DNA of 64,000 bases, taken from assembly GCF_003990335.1 (NCBI RefSeq), contig NZ_CP034683.1:196001-260000 (forward strand). The letters are read 5' to 3'. The notes beneath the pieces were generated by a model. That model did not search any database, was not told the DNA's origin, and saw only the letters and a program-made list of their open reading frames with translations. Position numbers and translations under genes: made by a program. The DNA comes from Rheinheimera mangrovi. GTDB lineage: Bacteria > Pseudomonadota > Gammaproteobacteria > Enterobacterales > Alteromonadaceae. Shown in pieces: positions 26,033 to 37,669 of the stretch. Each line of letters begins with the position of its first letter. The stretch's first letter is position 1.

Positions 26033-26334
26033 GTTATCCGGTGATTGATTTGAAAAAGAAAGAACACTGTTCTGGTCTGACTTTATAACCATTTCACAGC
26101 AATGTGGAAAGGGAAGCTGATGAATTTCAACAGCTAACACAAAACAGCAAAAAAAAACCTGTCTTCAAATTCAGAAAATTAAAATAATAATTTCATATTA
26201 ATCAGACGGTTATTGATTGATTTGAAAATATTTTAAATTATTTCATCACTGTCATTTAGATGTAACAAAAATATGTTAGGTGAATTTGATTGGGCCGACT
26301 ATAGTGAAAATGTGCTTAATAAAGGAGGCCAACA
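26033..26334. promoter_or_regulatory. Divergent upstream region of greB' and lipoprotein
   Basis: AT-rich 302-bp stretch. It contains a 15-bp direct repeat TGATTGATTTGAAAA at 26042-26056 and 26214-26228. TATAGT at 26300-26305 is a plausible -10 for the lipoprotein gene, followed by a strong ribosome binding site AAAGGAGG. No gene inside. Confidence 0.4.
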
Positions 26335-26547
26335 ATGAAAGCAAAATTAACAGGTCTGATAGTCCTTGCTACGGCTCTTGTAATGACAGGGTGCAGCTCA
26401 GCGCCAGATTACGCTTATGTGATTGATCAGAAGACCTTAGAGAAACAGGAAAACTCCACCCGACTGGGCGCTCACACAGGTCATGTGGTGTGGATGAATC
26501 CACCACTGCGGAAAGTAGAGAAGGTGCAACCTGAACAACCTGAATGA
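26335..26547 (+). CDS. Small lipoprotein, 70 aa
   Basis: Signal peptide with lipobox VMTGC (Cys at residue 20), then a short soluble part without recognised domain (SSAPDYAYVIDQK ...) and a Pro/Glu/Gln tail. AAAGGAGG ribosome binding site immediately upstream. Followed by its own terminator at 26574-26607. It separates greB' from ompR. Function unknown. Confidence 0.8.
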   Translation: MKAKLTGLIVLATALVMTGCSSAPDYAYVIDQKTLEKQENSTRLGAHTGHVVWMNPPLRKVEKVQPEQPE

Positions 26548-26573
26548 AAAACTGACAAACTTTGTAACAACTG

Positions 26574-26607
26574 AACCCGGCGCATGCCCTCCATGCTCCG
26601 GGTTTTT
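26574..26607 (+). terminator. Rho-independent terminator after lipoprotein gene
   Basis: Stem AACCCGG-C-GCATG with GCATG paired to CATGC and CCGGGTT, loop CCCTC, then T-tract. It isolates the lipoprotein from ompR. Confidence 0.85.
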
Positions 26608-26642
26608 CGTTTATAGTGGGCATCATTTGCGGAGGGATTTGT

Positions 26643-27368
26643 ATGCTCGGACAAGAAACAACAAAAATTTTAGTAGTCGACGATGACATGAGATTACGTT
26701 CTTTATTAGAACGTTATCTGGTAGAGCAAGGTTATATTGTCCGTACCTCCGCCAACTTCGAGCAAATGCAGCGTTTAATGGAGCGCGAAAATTTCCATCT
26801 GGTAGTGCTGGATCTGATGTTGCCTGGCGAAGATGGTTTATCCATTTGTCGCAAGCTGCGCCAACAAGAAAATGAAATTCCTATCATTATGCTGACCGCC
26901 AAAGGCGATGAAGTGGACCGTATTATTGGCCTGGAAATGGGGGCTGACGATTACCTGCCTAAACCTTTTAATCCGCGTGAATTATTAGCCCGTATCCGCG
27001 CCGTATTGCGCCGTAAATCAAAAGAGCTCCCTGGTGCGCCTGCAGTGGAAGAAAGTCAGGTCAAGTTTGGACCTTTTGTGTTTAATCTGGCAACCCGCGA
27101 AATGCGTAAAGGCGAAGAGCTGATGCCTTTAACCAGCGGTGAATTTGCGGTACTGAAAGTGTTGGTCACTCATGCCCGTGAGCCTTTGTCGCGCGACAAG
27201 CTGATGAATATGGCCCGTGGCCGCGATTATTCAGCCATGGAGCGCAGCATCGACGTACAGGTATCCCGCTTGCGCCGTATGCTGGAAGACGACCCGACTA
27301 ACCCACGTTATATTCAAACCGTCTGGGGGTTGGGTTATGTCTTTGTGCCTGACGGTGCAGTCAGCTAA
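26643..27368 (+). CDS. ompR: Response regulator OmpR
   Basis: 241 residues from ATG 26643, chosen for GGAGGG just upstream over an in-frame ATG at 26616. Receiver with DDD near residue 16, phospho-Asp in VVLDLMLPGEDG and LPKPFNPREL; winged helix ends with RYIQTVWGLGYVFVPDG. Osmotic/envelope regulator, directly followed by envZ with no gap (TAA then ATG). Confidence 0.95.
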   Translation: MLGQETTKILVVDDDMRLRSLLERYLVEQGYIVRTSANFEQMQRLMERENFHLVVLDLMLPGEDGLSICRKLRQQENEIPIIMLTAKGDEVDRIIGLEMGADDYLPKPFNPRELLARIRAVLRRKSKELPGAPAVEESQVKFGPFVFNLATREMRKGEELMPLTSGEFAVLKVLVTHAREPLSRDKLMNMARGRDYSAMERSIDVQVSRLRRMLEDDPTNPRYIQTVWGLGYVFVPDGAVS

Positions 27369-28685
27369 ATGCGTTTGTTTCCGCGCAGCGCTTTTGGTCA
27401 GACCGTCTTTCTGATTGGTATTCTATTGCTGATTAACCAGCTGGTGTCGTATTTATCTGTGGTTTATTACGTGATTAAACCCAGCTATCAGCAAATTAAC
27501 CATCTGATTGCCAAACAAATTAAAGTGGTTTTTATCGACGTGGAGCACAACGATGTGCTGCTGTCGGAAGAGTTAACCAAAAGATTCCAGCAAGCTACAG
27601 GCATTGAGGTGTATACCGATGCCACAGCGCCTTTAAATGGCTTAAATGATGCCAGCTATTACCCCTATTTTTCCGAGGAAATGTCGAAGGAATTGGGAGG
27701 TCCTGCCGAAGTGCGTATCGCTCAGCAAAACAGCTATGCTTTTTGGGTTAAACCACCACAGGCTCCGCAGTATTGGGTGAAAGTGCCTTTAACCGGGCTG
27801 GATGAAACCGACTTTTCACCGCTGAAGATTTATGTTTTTGTGATAGGTTTTTTAAGTGTGGCAGGCGGCTGGTTATTTGCGCGTCAGCTCAACAGACCTT
27901 TACAGGGCTTGCAACAAGCCGCATTGAAAGTAGGGCGTGGCGAAATGCCCGACCCTTTGCCTGAACATGGTTCGACTGAAATAGTGGCTGTCACTCAAGC
28001 CTTTAACCGTATGGCCAAAGGTATCAGTCAACTTGAGAAAGACCGGGCTTTGTTAATGGCCGGTGTGTCGCACGATTTACGTACCCCTTTAACCCGTATC
28101 CGCTTAGCCAGTGAAATGGTCAGTGAACAGGACAGCTGGATTAAAGATGGTATTGTCAGCGATATCGAAGACATGAACGCTATTATCGATCAGTTTATTG
28201 ATTACATTCGCCATCACAAAGAAGAAGCGCTGGATGAAGAAGATTTAAACCTGCTGGTGCAGGAGCAAATCAGTGCCGATCGTTTACAAAAACGTGAAAT
28301 ATTTTCCAAGCTTTGTGAGGCATTGCCCTTAGTGCCACTGCGCCGTATCGCGATAAAGCGGGTGCTGAATAATCTGATTGAAAATGCGCTGAAGTATTCA
28401 GATGGGGCTATTGAAGTCAGTACTGGGATTGAGCGTGCCAGCCGCAAGGTTTATGTGCAGGTGCGCGATCATGGCCCTGGTATTCCTGAACACGAAATGC
28501 AGCGTATGTTTGAGCCTTTTGCGCAAGGCGATACAGCCCGAGGCAGTGGTGGTTCAGGTTTAGGTTTGGCTATCATTAAAAAGATAGTTGATATGCACCA
28601 TGGTCAAATCAGTATGCATAACCATGCTTATGGCGGATTAGTGGTGACTGTCTACTTACCTTTGAGTCGGACTAAAACTGCATAA
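27369..28685 (+). CDS. envZ: Sensor histidine kinase EnvZ
   Basis: 438 residues. Helices near 10-35 and 155-175 enclose the periplasmic domain; HAMP; HisKA with [20 protein letters not shown] box [12 protein letters not shown] boxes HGPGIP and GSGLGLAI. Partner of OmpR in one operon, ending at a bidirectional terminator. Confidence 0.95.
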   Translation: MRLFPRSAFGQTVFLIGILLLINQLVSYLSVVYYVIKPSYQQINHLIAKQIKVVFIDVEHNDVLLSEELTKRFQQATGIEVYTDATAPLNGLNDASYYPYFSEEMSKELGGPAEVRIAQQNSYAFWVKPPQAPQYWVKVPLTGLDETDFSPLKIYVFVIGFLSVAGGWLFARQLNRPLQGLQQAALKVGRGEMPDPLPEHGSTEIVAVTQAFNRMAKGISQLEKDRALLMAGVSHDLRTPLTRIRLASEMVSEQDSWIKDGIVSDIEDMNAIIDQFIDYIRHHKEEALDEEDLNLLVQEQISADRLQKREIFSKLCEALPLVPLRRIAIKRVLNNLIENALKYSDGAIEVSTGIERASRKVYVQVRDHGPGIPEHEMQRMFEPFAQGDTARGSGGSGLGLAIIKKIVDMHHGQISMHNHAYGGLVVTVYLPLSRTKTA

Positions 28686-28711
28686 AAAAGGCTCCAGTCA
28701 GGAGCCTTTTT
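28685..28711. terminator. Bidirectional terminator between envZ and pckA
   Basis: AAAAAGGCTCC paired with GGAGCCTTTTT, loop AGTCA. Serves the convergent envZ and pckA. Confidence 0.92.
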
Positions 28712-28734
28712 CATCAAAGCGGTGCCAATAAAAA

Positions 28735-30276
28735 TTAAGCTACTTTTGGACCTGCGTTGCGGATCGCATCAGATACATCGTATTTCTTAAAGTTATTGGC
28801 AAACTCAGCAGCCAGTTTAGTGGCGTACTGATCGTATGCTGTTTTGTCTGCCCAGGTGTCTCTTGGGTTTAATAAAGCACTGTCAACGCCTGTGACTTTT
28901 AACGGCACATTCAGATTTAATTCTGGTAAATGTACAGTTTCAGCAGTGGCTAATTCTCCAGAGACTATAGCGTCGATAATGCCGCGGGTGGTTGGGATAT
29001 CAAAACGTTTACCCACGCCATGCGGACCGCCTGTCCAGCCTGTGTTGACTAAATACACTTTGCTACCAAATTCACGCACGCGTTTGATCAGCAGTTCTGC
29101 GTACACACCTGCAGGGCGCGGGAAAAACGGCGCACCAAAACAGGTAGAGAAAGTTGATTCAATAGCAGAGGTTGAACCAATTTCAGTCGAACCTACTTTG
29201 GCTGTGTAACCGCTTAAGAAGTGATAAGCGGCTGCTTCTTCTGACAGGATAGAGACAGGTGGTAATACACCGCTAACATCGCAGGTCAGGAACACTACAG
29301 CTTTAGGTTCACCGGCACGGTTTTCCAGTACACGTTTTTCCACATGAGCTAACGGATATGCGGCGCGGCTGTTTTGGGTCAGGCTGGCGTCTTTGTAGTC
29401 TGGCGTGCGGTTCGCATCTAACACCACGTTTTCCAGAATAGTGCCAAAGCGGATCGCATCCCAAATCACAGGTTCGTTTTTCTTCGACAGGTCGATACAT
29501 TTAGCGTAGCAACCGCCTTCAATGTTAAAGACTGAGTTAGGTGCCCAGCCGTGTTCGTCATCACCAATCAGGAAACGTTTAGGGTCTGCTGATAAGGTTG
29601 TTTTACCTGTGCCTGACAAACCAAAGAACAAGGTGGTGTCACCTGCTTCACCAACGTTAGCCGAACAGTGCATAGGTAATACACCTTTGGCTGGCAACAG
29701 GAAGTTTTGCACTGAGAACATGGCTTTTTTCATTTCGCCGGCATAACGCATGCCTGCTAATAATACTTTGCGTTCGGCAAAGTTGATCATCACAGTACCG
29801 TCACTGTTGGTGCCGTCACGCTCTGGATCACATTCAAACGAAGGCACGTTCAGAATTTGCCAGGTCTCTTTGCCGGCTTTGTTCCAGTGTGCTGAAGTGA
29901 TAAACAGGTTTTTGGCAAAAATATGCTGCCATGCGGTTTCAGTAGTCACCGTCATTGGAATGTAGTGTTCCGGATCTGCACCTACTTCAAGGTGAGACAC
30001 AAAATGTTCTTTGGTCGCAATAAAGTCGCTGACACGAGCCCAAAGCGCAGAAAATTTTGCCGGATCAAAAGGACGATTGACGTTGCCCCATTGAATATCC
30101 TGCTCTGTACTGGCTTCTTTGACGATAAAACGATCTGTAGGTGAGCGACCAGTTCTGTGACCGGTTTTAACCACCAAAGCGCCGTTGTCCGCTAATACAC
30201 CTTCATTACGACGAATAGCGTGTTCAACTAAATCTGCCACTGTTAAATCGACGTGGCGAGTGATTGTAGAGGTCAT
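28735..30276 (-). CDS. pckA: Phosphoenolpyruvate carboxykinase (ATP)
   Basis: 513 residues. Converts oxaloacetate and ATP to phosphoenolpyruvate, CO2 and ADP in gluconeogenesis. Kinase-1a/P-loop GLSGTGKTT, with GDDEHGW downstream and the MKKAMF motif before it, as in the ATP-dependent class. Start ATG 30276 has AAGGAG upstream. Between envZ and hslO as in relatives. Confidence 0.96.
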   Translation of the reverse strand: MTSTITRHVDLTVADLVEHAIRRNEGVLADNGALVVKTGHRTGRSPTDRFIVKEASTEQDIQWGNVNRPFDPAKFSALWARVSDFIATKEHFVSHLEVGADPEHYIPMTVTTETAWQHIFAKNLFITSAHWNKAGKETWQILNVPSFECDPERDGTNSDGTVMINFAERKVLLAGMRYAGEMKKAMFSVQNFLLPAKGVLPMHCSANVGEAGDTTLFFGLSGTGKTTLSADPKRFLIGDDEHGWAPNSVFNIEGGCYAKCIDLSKKNEPVIWDAIRFGTILENVVLDANRTPDYKDASLTQNSRAAYPLAHVEKRVLENRAGEPKAVVFLTCDVSGVLPPVSILSEEAAAYHFLSGYTAKVGSTEIGSTSAIESTFSTCFGAPFFPRPAGVYAELLIKRVREFGSKVYLVNTGWTGGPHGVGKRFDIPTTRGIIDAIVSGELATAETVHLPELNLNVPLKVTGVDSALLNPRDTWADKTAYDQYATKLAAEFANNFKKYDVSDAIRNAGPKVA

Positions 30277-30447
30277 TGTAGGGTGACTCCTTGAGGTACG
30301 TAAGTCGGTAAATTTATGGTTTTTAATAGGGTTCGGGCCGATTGTACTTCATTTGGATGGCCAAAACATCCGGAAATAGCGGGTTTTGTTGGAAATTTCA
30401 TTAAAAAATGAAAACTTTCAAAGTGGGTTACAAGGGGCGGGCTTTGA

Positions 30448-30478
30448 TTGTGGGGCCCGGATAAAACAGGCCCCACAA
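30448..30478 (-). terminator. Hairpin downstream of hslO
   Basis: TTGTGGGGCC paired with GGCCCCACAA, 11-nt loop. Located 12 nt past the hslO stop in the leftward direction. It lacks a clear T-tract, so it may act as a transcript-end stabiliser rather than a strong terminator. Confidence 0.55.
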
Positions 30479-30489
30479 GGAGTTTTTGA

Positions 30490-31338
30490 TTAGAACTTAT
30501 TCAATAATAAGGATAATTCTGCACCATCAAAATGGTAAGTGCTGTTGCAGTAATCACAACTAATGTCCAGTTTTCCTTCAGCAATGTGTTCTTCGATCAC
30601 TGCTTTTCCTAAACTGATGATGGCAGATTCACATTTTTCCCTTGAACAACCGCAGACAAAACGGATTTGCTGCGGCGCAAACAGCTCAACTTCCTCGTCG
30701 TGATACAGACGATGCAGCATTTGTTCAGTGGGCAAGTTCAGTAATTCAGTCGGGGTAATGGTGTCAGTGACTACGACTAAATCACTAAAGTCCTGTTTGG
30801 CTTTTTCAGGGTCAACCGGCAAGACCTGTAATAACAAACCTGCAGCGCGACTTTGCTCTTCGGTTAACTCAGTAAACAAGTATAAACGGGTCGGCAACTG
30901 TTCTGACTGGGCGAAATATGCTTCCAGAGTCTCAGTCAGGCTATCGCCTGTCAGCGGAATAATGCCCTGGTAACGTTCGCCTTGTTTTGGCGTAATAGTG
31001 ACCAGCATATAACCTTCGCCTATCAGATCACGAAAACCTGTGGCACCGATTTCGGCTTGCAAGCGGGCAACACCGCGAAACTCCTGCTCTGCAGTACCAT
31101 TGACCGCGGCAAAACGAACCGGGCCATCACCTTGTAACTGCACTGCTATATCGCCATCCAGTTTTAAGGTTGCCGTCAGCAAACTGGTGGCGACAACCAG
31201 CTCGGCCAATAACTGCTTTACCGGATAAGGATAATCGTGATTTTGCAACATCTGCTGCAAACTTTCGGAAGCATAAGCAATTTCGCCCCTAACATCACGT
31301 TGATTAAATAAAAAACGAACTAACACATCTTGATTCAT
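30490..31338 (-). CDS. hslO: Redox-regulated chaperone Hsp33
   Basis: 282 residues. Cytosolic holdase activated by oxidation. The zinc switch CGC ... CDYC near the C-terminus is intact (CGCSREKCE and ISCDYCNSTYHF). 16 bp downstream of hslR on the same strand, forming the usual hslR-hslO pair. Confidence 0.96.
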   Translation of the reverse strand: MNQDVLVRFLFNQRDVRGEIAYASESLQQMLQNHDYPYPVKQLLAELVVATSLLTATLKLDGDIAVQLQGDGPVRFAAVNGTAEQEFRGVARLQAEIGATGFRDLIGEGYMLVTITPKQGERYQGIIPLTGDSLTETLEAYFAQSEQLPTRLYLFTELTEEQSRAAGLLLQVLPVDPEKAKQDFSDLVVVTDTITPTELLNLPTEQMLHRLYHDEEVELFAPQQIRFVCGCSREKCESAIISLGKAVIEEHIAEGKLDISCDYCNSTYHFDGAELSLLLNKF

Positions 31339-31354
31339 AACAGTACCTTAAGAC

Positions 31355-31765
31355 CTAGGATTGCTGACCTTTGATCAGCAGCAACTGACGACGCATTTTT
31401 TTGTCAGGTTTTGTTTCCGGATGAGGCGCAAACAGCAAATTCATTTTGCGCAGTTCAGCTCTTTCCAGTTTAAGCTTCTGGCTTTCTTCTGTTTCCTGAT
31501 ACAGAGTCTGAGCCAATGGCGCAGCCAGTCTTTTGTCAGACAATGCCTGCACTATCACAGTTCGTTCGTCCGTGCCTTGGGTCAGTTTTATCGTCGCTCC
31601 GACTTCAACCGTTTTGCTGGCTTTACAACGCTGGCCATTATAATGAACTTTTCCGCCTTCGATCATGTCTTTTGCCAGCGCTCTTGTTTTGTAGAAGCGG
31701 CAAGCCCATAGCCATTTATCTAAACGTAATATAACTGTGGTAGGCTGGTTCACCGATTTATCCAT
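31355..31765 (-). CDS. hslR: Heat-shock ribosome-associated protein Hsp15
   Basis: 136 residues from ATG 31765 (GGAGAA upstream); the longer frame to 31966 is not family-like. S4 RNA-binding domain, LRLDKWLWACRFYKTRALAKDMIEGGKVHYNGQ region, C-terminal basic tail. Binds free 50S subunits carrying nascent chains after heat shock. Confidence 0.93.
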   Translation of the reverse strand: MDKSVNQPTTVILRLDKWLWACRFYKTRALAKDMIEGGKVHYNGQRCKASKTVEVGATIKLTQGTDERTVIVQALSDKRLAAPLAQTLYQETEESQKLKLERAELRKMNLLFAPHPETKPDKKMRRQLLLIKGQQS

Positions 31766-31909
31766 GCCTGTTCTCCAATGCACATGATCATTAAGTATAG
31801 TCTGACACCCTTTGGGTACTGTAAGGGTTCTGAATTGTGATATGTAGGCTTGTTGAGTACAAAACAACTGGGTAAGATGCAATGAGTGTTGTAACAGAAT
31901 TATTAAAGA

Positions 31910-32818
31910 ATGAATTGGCTCGCTTCCACCCGACCAGCCATTGATTGGCTTACACGTTTGCCGCAACAGCGCCTGAATTTCTGGCTGACCGGATTTTTTG
32001 CGCTGTTATTTTGTTGGTTATTGGCAAAATTGAGCTGGCAACTGCTGCCTGTGCCGCAAGCAGCTCCTATTAACTCTGCTGTCACTGCAGCAGGTCAGGC
32101 TGCCCCTGATTTGAAGGCTTTATTGGCGGCCAGTTTATTCGGTAAAGCGTCAGAACAACCAGAGGTTGCTCCAGTTGCAGTGCCTTCCTCTGCACCTAAA
32201 ACAAGTCTTAACGTTAAACTGACCGGGATTGTGGCTATTTCAGGTAAGCCTGAACAGGGTGCTGCAGTGATCGAAAGTCAAGGTTCTGAGCAGACTTATG
32301 GTGTGGATGACAAAATTGAAGGCACCAGCGCCAGTCTCAGTCAGGTGTTTGAAGACAGGGTATTACTGAAAGTGTCGTCCCGTTTTGAAACTCTGATGCT
32401 GGATGGTATCGAATACCAGCAGATGGCTGCTGAAAATAGTGGCTTAAAGGAAGTTGATTATCGACCGCAACCTGAGCCTATGATGGACGGCCCTCAGCCC
32501 CCGATCGAAGAATTAGCGGATGTGCGCAAAGAAATGCTGTCGGAGCCAATGAAGTTTTTCGACTATATTCGTGCTTCGCCTCAATACCGCAATGGGCAGT
32601 TGTATGGGTACCGTGTAATGCCGGGTAAAGATCCTGAATTGTTTGAACGCATGGGTTTAAAAGCCAATGACGTAGCAGTTGAGATTAACGGTACGCCATT
32701 GAATGATATGCAACAGGCCATGATGGTCATGAATGAATTACGTGAAGCAACGCAAGCTTCTATAAAGGTTGAACGTGACGGCCAGACCAGAGACATCGTC
32801 TTTAGTCTGTCACAATAA
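31910..32818 (+). CDS. gspC: Type II secretion protein GspC
   Basis: 302 residues. Inner-membrane helix at 25-45, Pro/Ala linker, HR domain about 95-165 (LTGIVAISGKPEQGAAVIE) that contacts the secretin, and a C-terminal PDZ domain (YRVMPGKDPELFERMGLKANDVAVEING). First gene of gspCDEFGHIJKLMN. The start region lies close to, and divergent from, hslR. Confidence 0.93.
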   Translation: MNWLASTRPAIDWLTRLPQQRLNFWLTGFFALLFCWLLAKLSWQLLPVPQAAPINSAVTAAGQAAPDLKALLAASLFGKASEQPEVAPVAVPSSAPKTSLNVKLTGIVAISGKPEQGAAVIESQGSEQTYGVDDKIEGTSASLSQVFEDRVLLKVSSRFETLMLDGIEYQQMAAENSGLKEVDYRPQPEPMMDGPQPPIEELADVRKEMLSEPMKFFDYIRASPQYRNGQLYGYRVMPGKDPELFERMGLKANDVAVEINGTPLNDMQQAMMVMNELREATQASIKVERDGQTRDIVFSLSQ

Positions 32819-32844
32819 TAATTAATTAAGATGGTTAAACTCTA

Positions 32845-34938
32845 ATGAAGTCAGTGACATCTTCTCGTCTGCACATTTCCCGTTGGTTTGGTTTGAGTGC
32901 AATTGCGCTGCTGAGTTTTTTTGCAACAGCAACTGAATATCAGCCGAACTTTAAAGGCACAGATATCAACGAATTTATTAATATTGTTGGTAAAAACCTG
33001 AACAAAACCATCATTGTTGACCCTCAGGTCCGTGGACGCATTAACGTTCGCAGCTATGAAATGCTGAACGAAAAACAGTATTACCAATTCTTCTTAAACG
33101 TGCTGGAAGTCTATGACTTCTCTGTGGTTGAAATGCAAAGCGGCGTGCTGAAAGTTGTTCGGCAAAAAGACGCAAAAACATCCAATATCCCGGTTGTCAG
33201 TGACAACGCTGGTGCTTTGGGTGACGAAATGGTCACTCGTGTAGTGCAGGTGAAAAACGTCTCGGTGCGTGAGTTAGCGCCGCTATTACGCCAGTTTGTC
33301 GATCAAAGTGGTGGCGGTAGTGTGGTGAACTATGACCCTTCAAACGTCATTATGATGACGGGGCAGGCAGAGACAGTAAACCGTTTAGTCGACATTATTT
33401 CCCGGGTCGATAAAGCCGGTGATCAGGATTTGGAAATCATTAAATTAAGTTACGCTTCGTCTGCTGAAGTGGTGAGAATTCTGGAAAATATCTATAAAAA
33501 TCAGGGGAAATCTGAACAACCTGAATTTTTAATTCCAAAAATTGTTGCCGATGAACGTACAAACAGTGTGATTGTCAGTGGTGAACGTCAGGCCCGTGAG
33601 CGAGTGGTTGCTTTAGTGCAGCGCCTTGACGCAGAACTGGAAAGTCAGGGCAATACCAGAGTTTATTACCTGAAGTACGCCAAAGCCGAAGATTTAGTGA
33701 AAGTATTACAGGGTGTTAGCGCCACTATAGCGGCAGAAACTCAGGGCGCAGCGACTCAGGCGCAAGGAGCCCGCTCTGCAGGCAAGGGCAGGGATGTCAG
33801 CATCGAAGCTCATTCTGAAAGTAACTCTTTAGTTATTACCGCTCAGCCGGACGTCTTACGTTCGCTGGAAGATGTGATTCGTCAGGTGGATATCCGTCGT
33901 GCTCAGGTGTTGGTTGAAGCCATTATTGTCGAAGTGGCGGATAACTCAGGCGCCAATTTAGGCGTGCAGTGGATCAGTGCCCAAGGTGGTATGACTCAGT
34001 TTAATAATGGCGTAGTGCCTATCAGTCAGATTGCAGCCGGCGCTGCTGCTGCCAGAACAATAAAAGGCACTTCAACTACGAATATTGAAACAAATGTCAC
34101 CACAGTGAATCCTGACCAGAATGGTGATTACACCAAGCTGGGGGAAGCCTTAGGTGGCGTAACCGGTATGATGCTGGGCGTAGTGAAAAACGATTGGGGT
34201 GCTATTTTACAGGCCGTGACCAGTGACAGTAATTCCAATATCCTCGCCACACCTTCTCTGACTACTCTGGATAATCAGGAATCCTCTTTTATTGTCGGTG
34301 AAGAAGTGCCTGTTAAAACCACCACTAGCCCAGGCTCGGGTGGCACTAACCCTTTTACCACTTTAGACCGGATAGAAGTGGGTATTAAGCTGAAAGTAAC
34401 ACCTCAGATTAACGAAGGTAATGCGGTTAAACTCACCATAGAGCAGGAAGTATCGGGCCGTAACGGCGATATCGAAGGCAACCCTATTATCGCTAAAAGA
34501 GAAATTAAAACTACAGTGCTGGCTGACAATGGCGCTACTGTAGTCTTGGGTGGTTTAATTGATGAAGACGTACAGCAAAGCGAATCTAAAGTGCCGCTGT
34601 TAGGTGATATACCTGTATTAGGTGCTTTATTCCGTTCTACCTCTTCAACTAAACGTAAACGTAACCTGATGATTTTTATCAAGCCTACCATTATGCGTGA
34701 CGATGGTTTGCTGAGTGAAGTCAGCCAACGTAAATACAATTATGTGCGTGCGCAGCAACTGGCGCAGGGTGAAAAAGGTATTCATCTGATGCCTGGCGCT
34801 GAAACTCCAGCTATGCCTGAATTTGATGAAACCTTAATTATTCCGCCAACTTTTGATGAATATTTGCAGAAAAAAGAAGCGCAGGACAAAGGGGCTACTT
34901 TACCGGCAGCACAACCTGCAGAGCAGGGGAATAACTAA
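32845..34938 (+). CDS. gspD: Type II secretion secretin GspD
   Basis: 697 residues. Signal peptide, N0-N3 domains ([26 protein letters not shown] is the first repeat), then the secretin C-domain with VPVKTTT-like EEVPVKTTT and LGGLI motifs. Forms the outer-membrane channel. Its stop overlaps the gspE start by one base (TAATG). Confidence 0.96.
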   Translation: MKSVTSSRLHISRWFGLSAIALLSFFATATEYQPNFKGTDINEFINIVGKNLNKTIIVDPQVRGRINVRSYEMLNEKQYYQFFLNVLEVYDFSVVEMQSGVLKVVRQKDAKTSNIPVVSDNAGALGDEMVTRVVQVKNVSVRELAPLLRQFVDQSGGGSVVNYDPSNVIMMTGQAETVNRLVDIISRVDKAGDQDLEIIKLSYASSAEVVRILENIYKNQGKSEQPEFLIPKIVADERTNSVIVSGERQARERVVALVQRLDAELESQGNTRVYYLKYAKAEDLVKVLQGVSATIAAETQGAATQAQGARSAGKGRDVSIEAHSESNSLVITAQPDVLRSLEDVIRQVDIRRAQVLVEAIIVEVADNSGANLGVQWISAQGGMTQFNNGVVPISQIAAGAAAARTIKGTSTTNIETNVTTVNPDQNGDYTKLGEALGGVTGMMLGVVKNDWGAILQAVTSDSNSNILATPSLTTLDNQESSFIVGEEVPVKTTTSPGSGGTNPFTTLDRIEVGIKLKVTPQINEGNAVKLTIEQEVSGRNGDIEGNPIIAKREIKTTVLADNGATVVLGGLIDEDVQQSESKVPLLGDIPVLGALFRSTSSTKRKRNLMIFIKPTIMRDDGLLSEVSQRKYNYVRAQQLAQGEKGIHLMPGAETPAMPEFDETLIIPPTFDEYLQKKEAQDKGATLPAAQPAEQGNN

Positions 34939-36446
34939 TGTCAGCAGTTGATCTGAATGACATGCAGCCCGTTGCGGCCAAAGTGCGGTTACCTTTTGGT
35001 TTTGCTAAACGATTTGGTGTCTTGTTGCAGGCTCAGGCAGATGGCTGGTTGTTGTATGTGAATCCTCAGACACCCCCTACTGCATTACTTGAAGTAAGGC
35101 GTTTATTATCTGCGCCTTTTAAAGTGCAGAAACTACAGCAAACCGAATTTGACGCCTTATTGGAAGCCTCTTATCAGCGAGATTCGTCCGAAGCCCAGCA
35201 AATCATGCAGGACATTGGTAACGAAGTGGATTTAGCTTCTTTGGCTGATGAAATTCCTGAAACCGAAGATTTATTAGAAAATGAAGACGATGCGCCGATC
35301 ATTAAACTGATCAACGCCATGCTCGGCGAAGCTATCAAGCTAGGCGCTTCGGATATTCACGTTGAAACCTTTGAAAAAAATCTGGTGGTGCGTTTTCGGG
35401 TCGATGGCGTATTACGGGAAGTGCTCAAACCAAACCGTAAGTTATCCAGTTTATTGGTATCCCGTATCAAGGTAATGGCCAAGCTGGACATTGCTGAAAA
35501 ACGTGTGCCACAAGACGGTCGTATCAGTTTACGTATTGCTGGTCGGGCTGTGGACGTGCGCGTGTCGACTATGCCATCCAGCCATGGTGAGCGGGTGGTG
35601 TTGCGTTTACTCGACAAAAACAACTCCCATCTGGATTTAAACAAGCTGGGTATGACTCCAGCTGTGCAACAAAGTTTTTCACAGCAAATTTTAAAACCGC
35701 ACGGCATTATTCTGGTCACAGGCCCTACAGGTTCGGGTAAAAGTACCACCTTGTATGCAGGTCTGACCGAGATCAACACCAAAGACCGTAATATTCTGAC
35801 GGTAGAAGATCCTATTGAATACGAGCTGGAAGGCATAGGCCAAACTCAGGTCAATACTAAAGTAAATATGACTTTTGCCCGCGGCTTACGTGCCATTTTA
35901 CGTCAGGATCCTGATGTGGTGATGGTGGGTGAAATACGTGATTTAGAAACGGCGCAAATTGCAGTGCAGGCCAGTTTAACCGGCCACTTAGTGTTAAGTA
36001 CTCTGCATACCAATACGGCCTCTGGTGCTATTACCCGTCTGGAAGATATGGGGGTTGAACCCTTTTTATTATCCTCCAGTTTATTGGGTGTATTGGCACA
36101 GCGTCTGGTGCGAACTTTGTGTGTGCACTGTAAACAAGCCCACGAGCCAGACAAAGAAGAGCGCGCTTTACTTGGCGTTACAAAAAAAGACGGAACAGTG
36201 ATTTATCGTGCTGTAGGCTGTGAGCATTGTAATCAGACGGGTTACCGTGGCCGAACCGGTATTCATGAATTACTGGTGGTAGACGAGCATACCCGCGAAC
36301 TGATCCATAACGGCAAAGGCGAACAGTCGATTGAAAAATACATTCGTACTCAAAGCCCAAGTATCCGCCAGGACGGCTTCAGCAAAGTATTAACGGGTGA
36401 AACCACGCTGGAAGAAGTATTGCGTGTGACCCGAGAGGACCTGTAG
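34938..36446 (+). CDS. gspE: Type II secretion ATPase GspE
   Basis: 502 residues. N-terminal domain for GspL, then ATPase with Walker [10 protein letters not shown], Asp box and Walker [13 protein letters not shown], and the tetracysteine zinc site (CVHC ... CEHC). Drives pseudopilus assembly. Stop overlaps gspF start (TAGTG). Confidence 0.97.
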   Translation: MSAVDLNDMQPVAAKVRLPFGFAKRFGVLLQAQADGWLLYVNPQTPPTALLEVRRLLSAPFKVQKLQQTEFDALLEASYQRDSSEAQQIMQDIGNEVDLASLADEIPETEDLLENEDDAPIIKLINAMLGEAIKLGASDIHVETFEKNLVVRFRVDGVLREVLKPNRKLSSLLVSRIKVMAKLDIAEKRVPQDGRISLRIAGRAVDVRVSTMPSSHGERVVLRLLDKNNSHLDLNKLGMTPAVQQSFSQQILKPHGIILVTGPTGSGKSTTLYAGLTEINTKDRNILTVEDPIEYELEGIGQTQVNTKVNMTFARGLRAILRQDPDVVMVGEIRDLETAQIAVQASLTGHLVLSTLHTNTASGAITRLEDMGVEPFLLSSSLLGVLAQRLVRTLCVHCKQAHEPDKEERALLGVTKKDGTVIYRAVGCEHCNQTGYRGRTGIHELLVVDEHTRELIHNGKGEQSIEKYIRTQSPSIRQDGFSKVLTGETTLEEVLRVTREDL

Positions 36447-37666
36447 TGCCAGCTTTTGAATATCAGGCTATGGACGCCAAAGGGCGTCGCAGTAAAGGTG
36501 TACTGGAAGCCGATAATGCCCGTCAGGCCCGTCAGCTATTGCGTGAGCAAAAGCTGACGCCGCTGAGTTTAGAGCTGGCTTCGCGTCAGGAAAAACTGCT
36601 GGCGTCCGGTAAAAAGTGGTTTCAATCTGGTATCAGTGCCAGTGAACTGGCATTGATTACCCGTCAGATGTCGACCTTAATCGAAGCTGGTTTGCCGATA
36701 GAAAGTGCCTTGCTTGCGGTATCAGAGCAATGTGACAAAGCCCGTTTGCAAAGCATGATGATGTCAGTGCGTTCTAAAGTGGTGGAAGGTTATAGCCTGG
36801 CTGAAGGCTTGGCAGAGTTTCCTTATGTGTTTGACCACTTGTTTACCTCTATGGTGGCTGCCGGAGAAAAATCCGGCCATTTGGACGCGGTATTAAACCG
36901 GTTGGCTGATTACACTGAACAACGCCAGCATATGCGTAGTCAGATCATGCAAGCGCTACTTTATCCTGCCATTCTGACCTTTTTTGCTATAGCTGTGATC
37001 AGTATTTTACTGGCTGCTGTGGTGCCACAAATCGTGGGGCAGTTTGAACATATGGGGCAAAGTTTACCCGGCTCTACTTTATTTTTAATAGCCGCCAGTG
37101 ATTTCTTGCGGGCCTATGGTCTTTTGGTAGTGCTGGCCATTTTTTTGGCTATTGCTGCCTTTAAAAGGGCGCTGAAAAAGCCGGCCTTTAAACTGAAAAT
37201 AGACACCAGGCAGTTAAAGCTGGGGTTGATTGGTAAAGTCAGCCGTGGTTTAAACACCGCTCGTTTTGCCCGTACTTTAAGTATTCTCAACGCCAGTGCC
37301 GTGCCTTTGCTGGAAGCTATGCGTATCAGTGCGGACGTGTTGGATAACAGCTATATGCGTCAGTCCATCGCCGAAGCCACCCTGAAAGTCCGTGAAGGTT
37401 CTTCGCTGAAAAATGCGCTGGAGCAAACCAAATTATTCCCACCTATGATGCTGCATATGATCGCCTCTGGCGAAAAAAGTGGTCAGCTGGACGGCATGTT
37501 AGAACGCGCCGCCAATACGCAGGACAGGGAATTTGAAACTCTGGTCACTGTCTCACTGAAAGTATTTGAACCTGTTTTAGTTGCCGTGATGGCTGGCATA
37601 GTTTTATTTATTGTAATGGCGATTCTGCAGCCTATTTTGGCATTAAACAATTTAGTCGGAGGTTAA
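36446..37666 (+). CDS. gspF: Type II secretion platform protein GspF
   Basis: 406 residues, GTG start. Two homologous cytoplasmic repeats, each with an ARTL-type segment (LITRQMSTLIEAGLPIESAL and FARTLSILNASAVPLLEAM), and three membrane helices. Inner-membrane platform. Confidence 0.96.
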   Translation: MPAFEYQAMDAKGRRSKGVLEADNARQARQLLREQKLTPLSLELASRQEKLLASGKKWFQSGISASELALITRQMSTLIEAGLPIESALLAVSEQCDKARLQSMMMSVRSKVVEGYSLAEGLAEFPYVFDHLFTSMVAAGEKSGHLDAVLNRLADYTEQRQHMRSQIMQALLYPAILTFFAIAVISILLAAVVPQIVGQFEHMGQSLPGSTLFLIAASDFLRAYGLLVVLAIFLAIAAFKRALKKPAFKLKIDTRQLKLGLIGKVSRGLNTARFARTLSILNASAVPLLEAMRISADVLDNSYMRQSIAEATLKVREGSSLKNALEQTKLFPPMMLHMIASGEKSGQLDGMLERAANTQDREFETLVTVSLKVFEPVLVAVMAGIVLFIVMAILQPILALNNLVGG

Positions 37667-37669
37667 AAA

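Noticed and set aside
26042..26228. 15-bp direct repeat TGATTGATTTGAAAA as possible attachment sites
   Set aside because: Both copies are on the core side of the greB break and in AT-rich DNA; no integrase is present.
31766..31966. N-terminal extension of Hsp15
   Set aside because: The extension has no family match; ATG 31765 has a good ribosome binding site.
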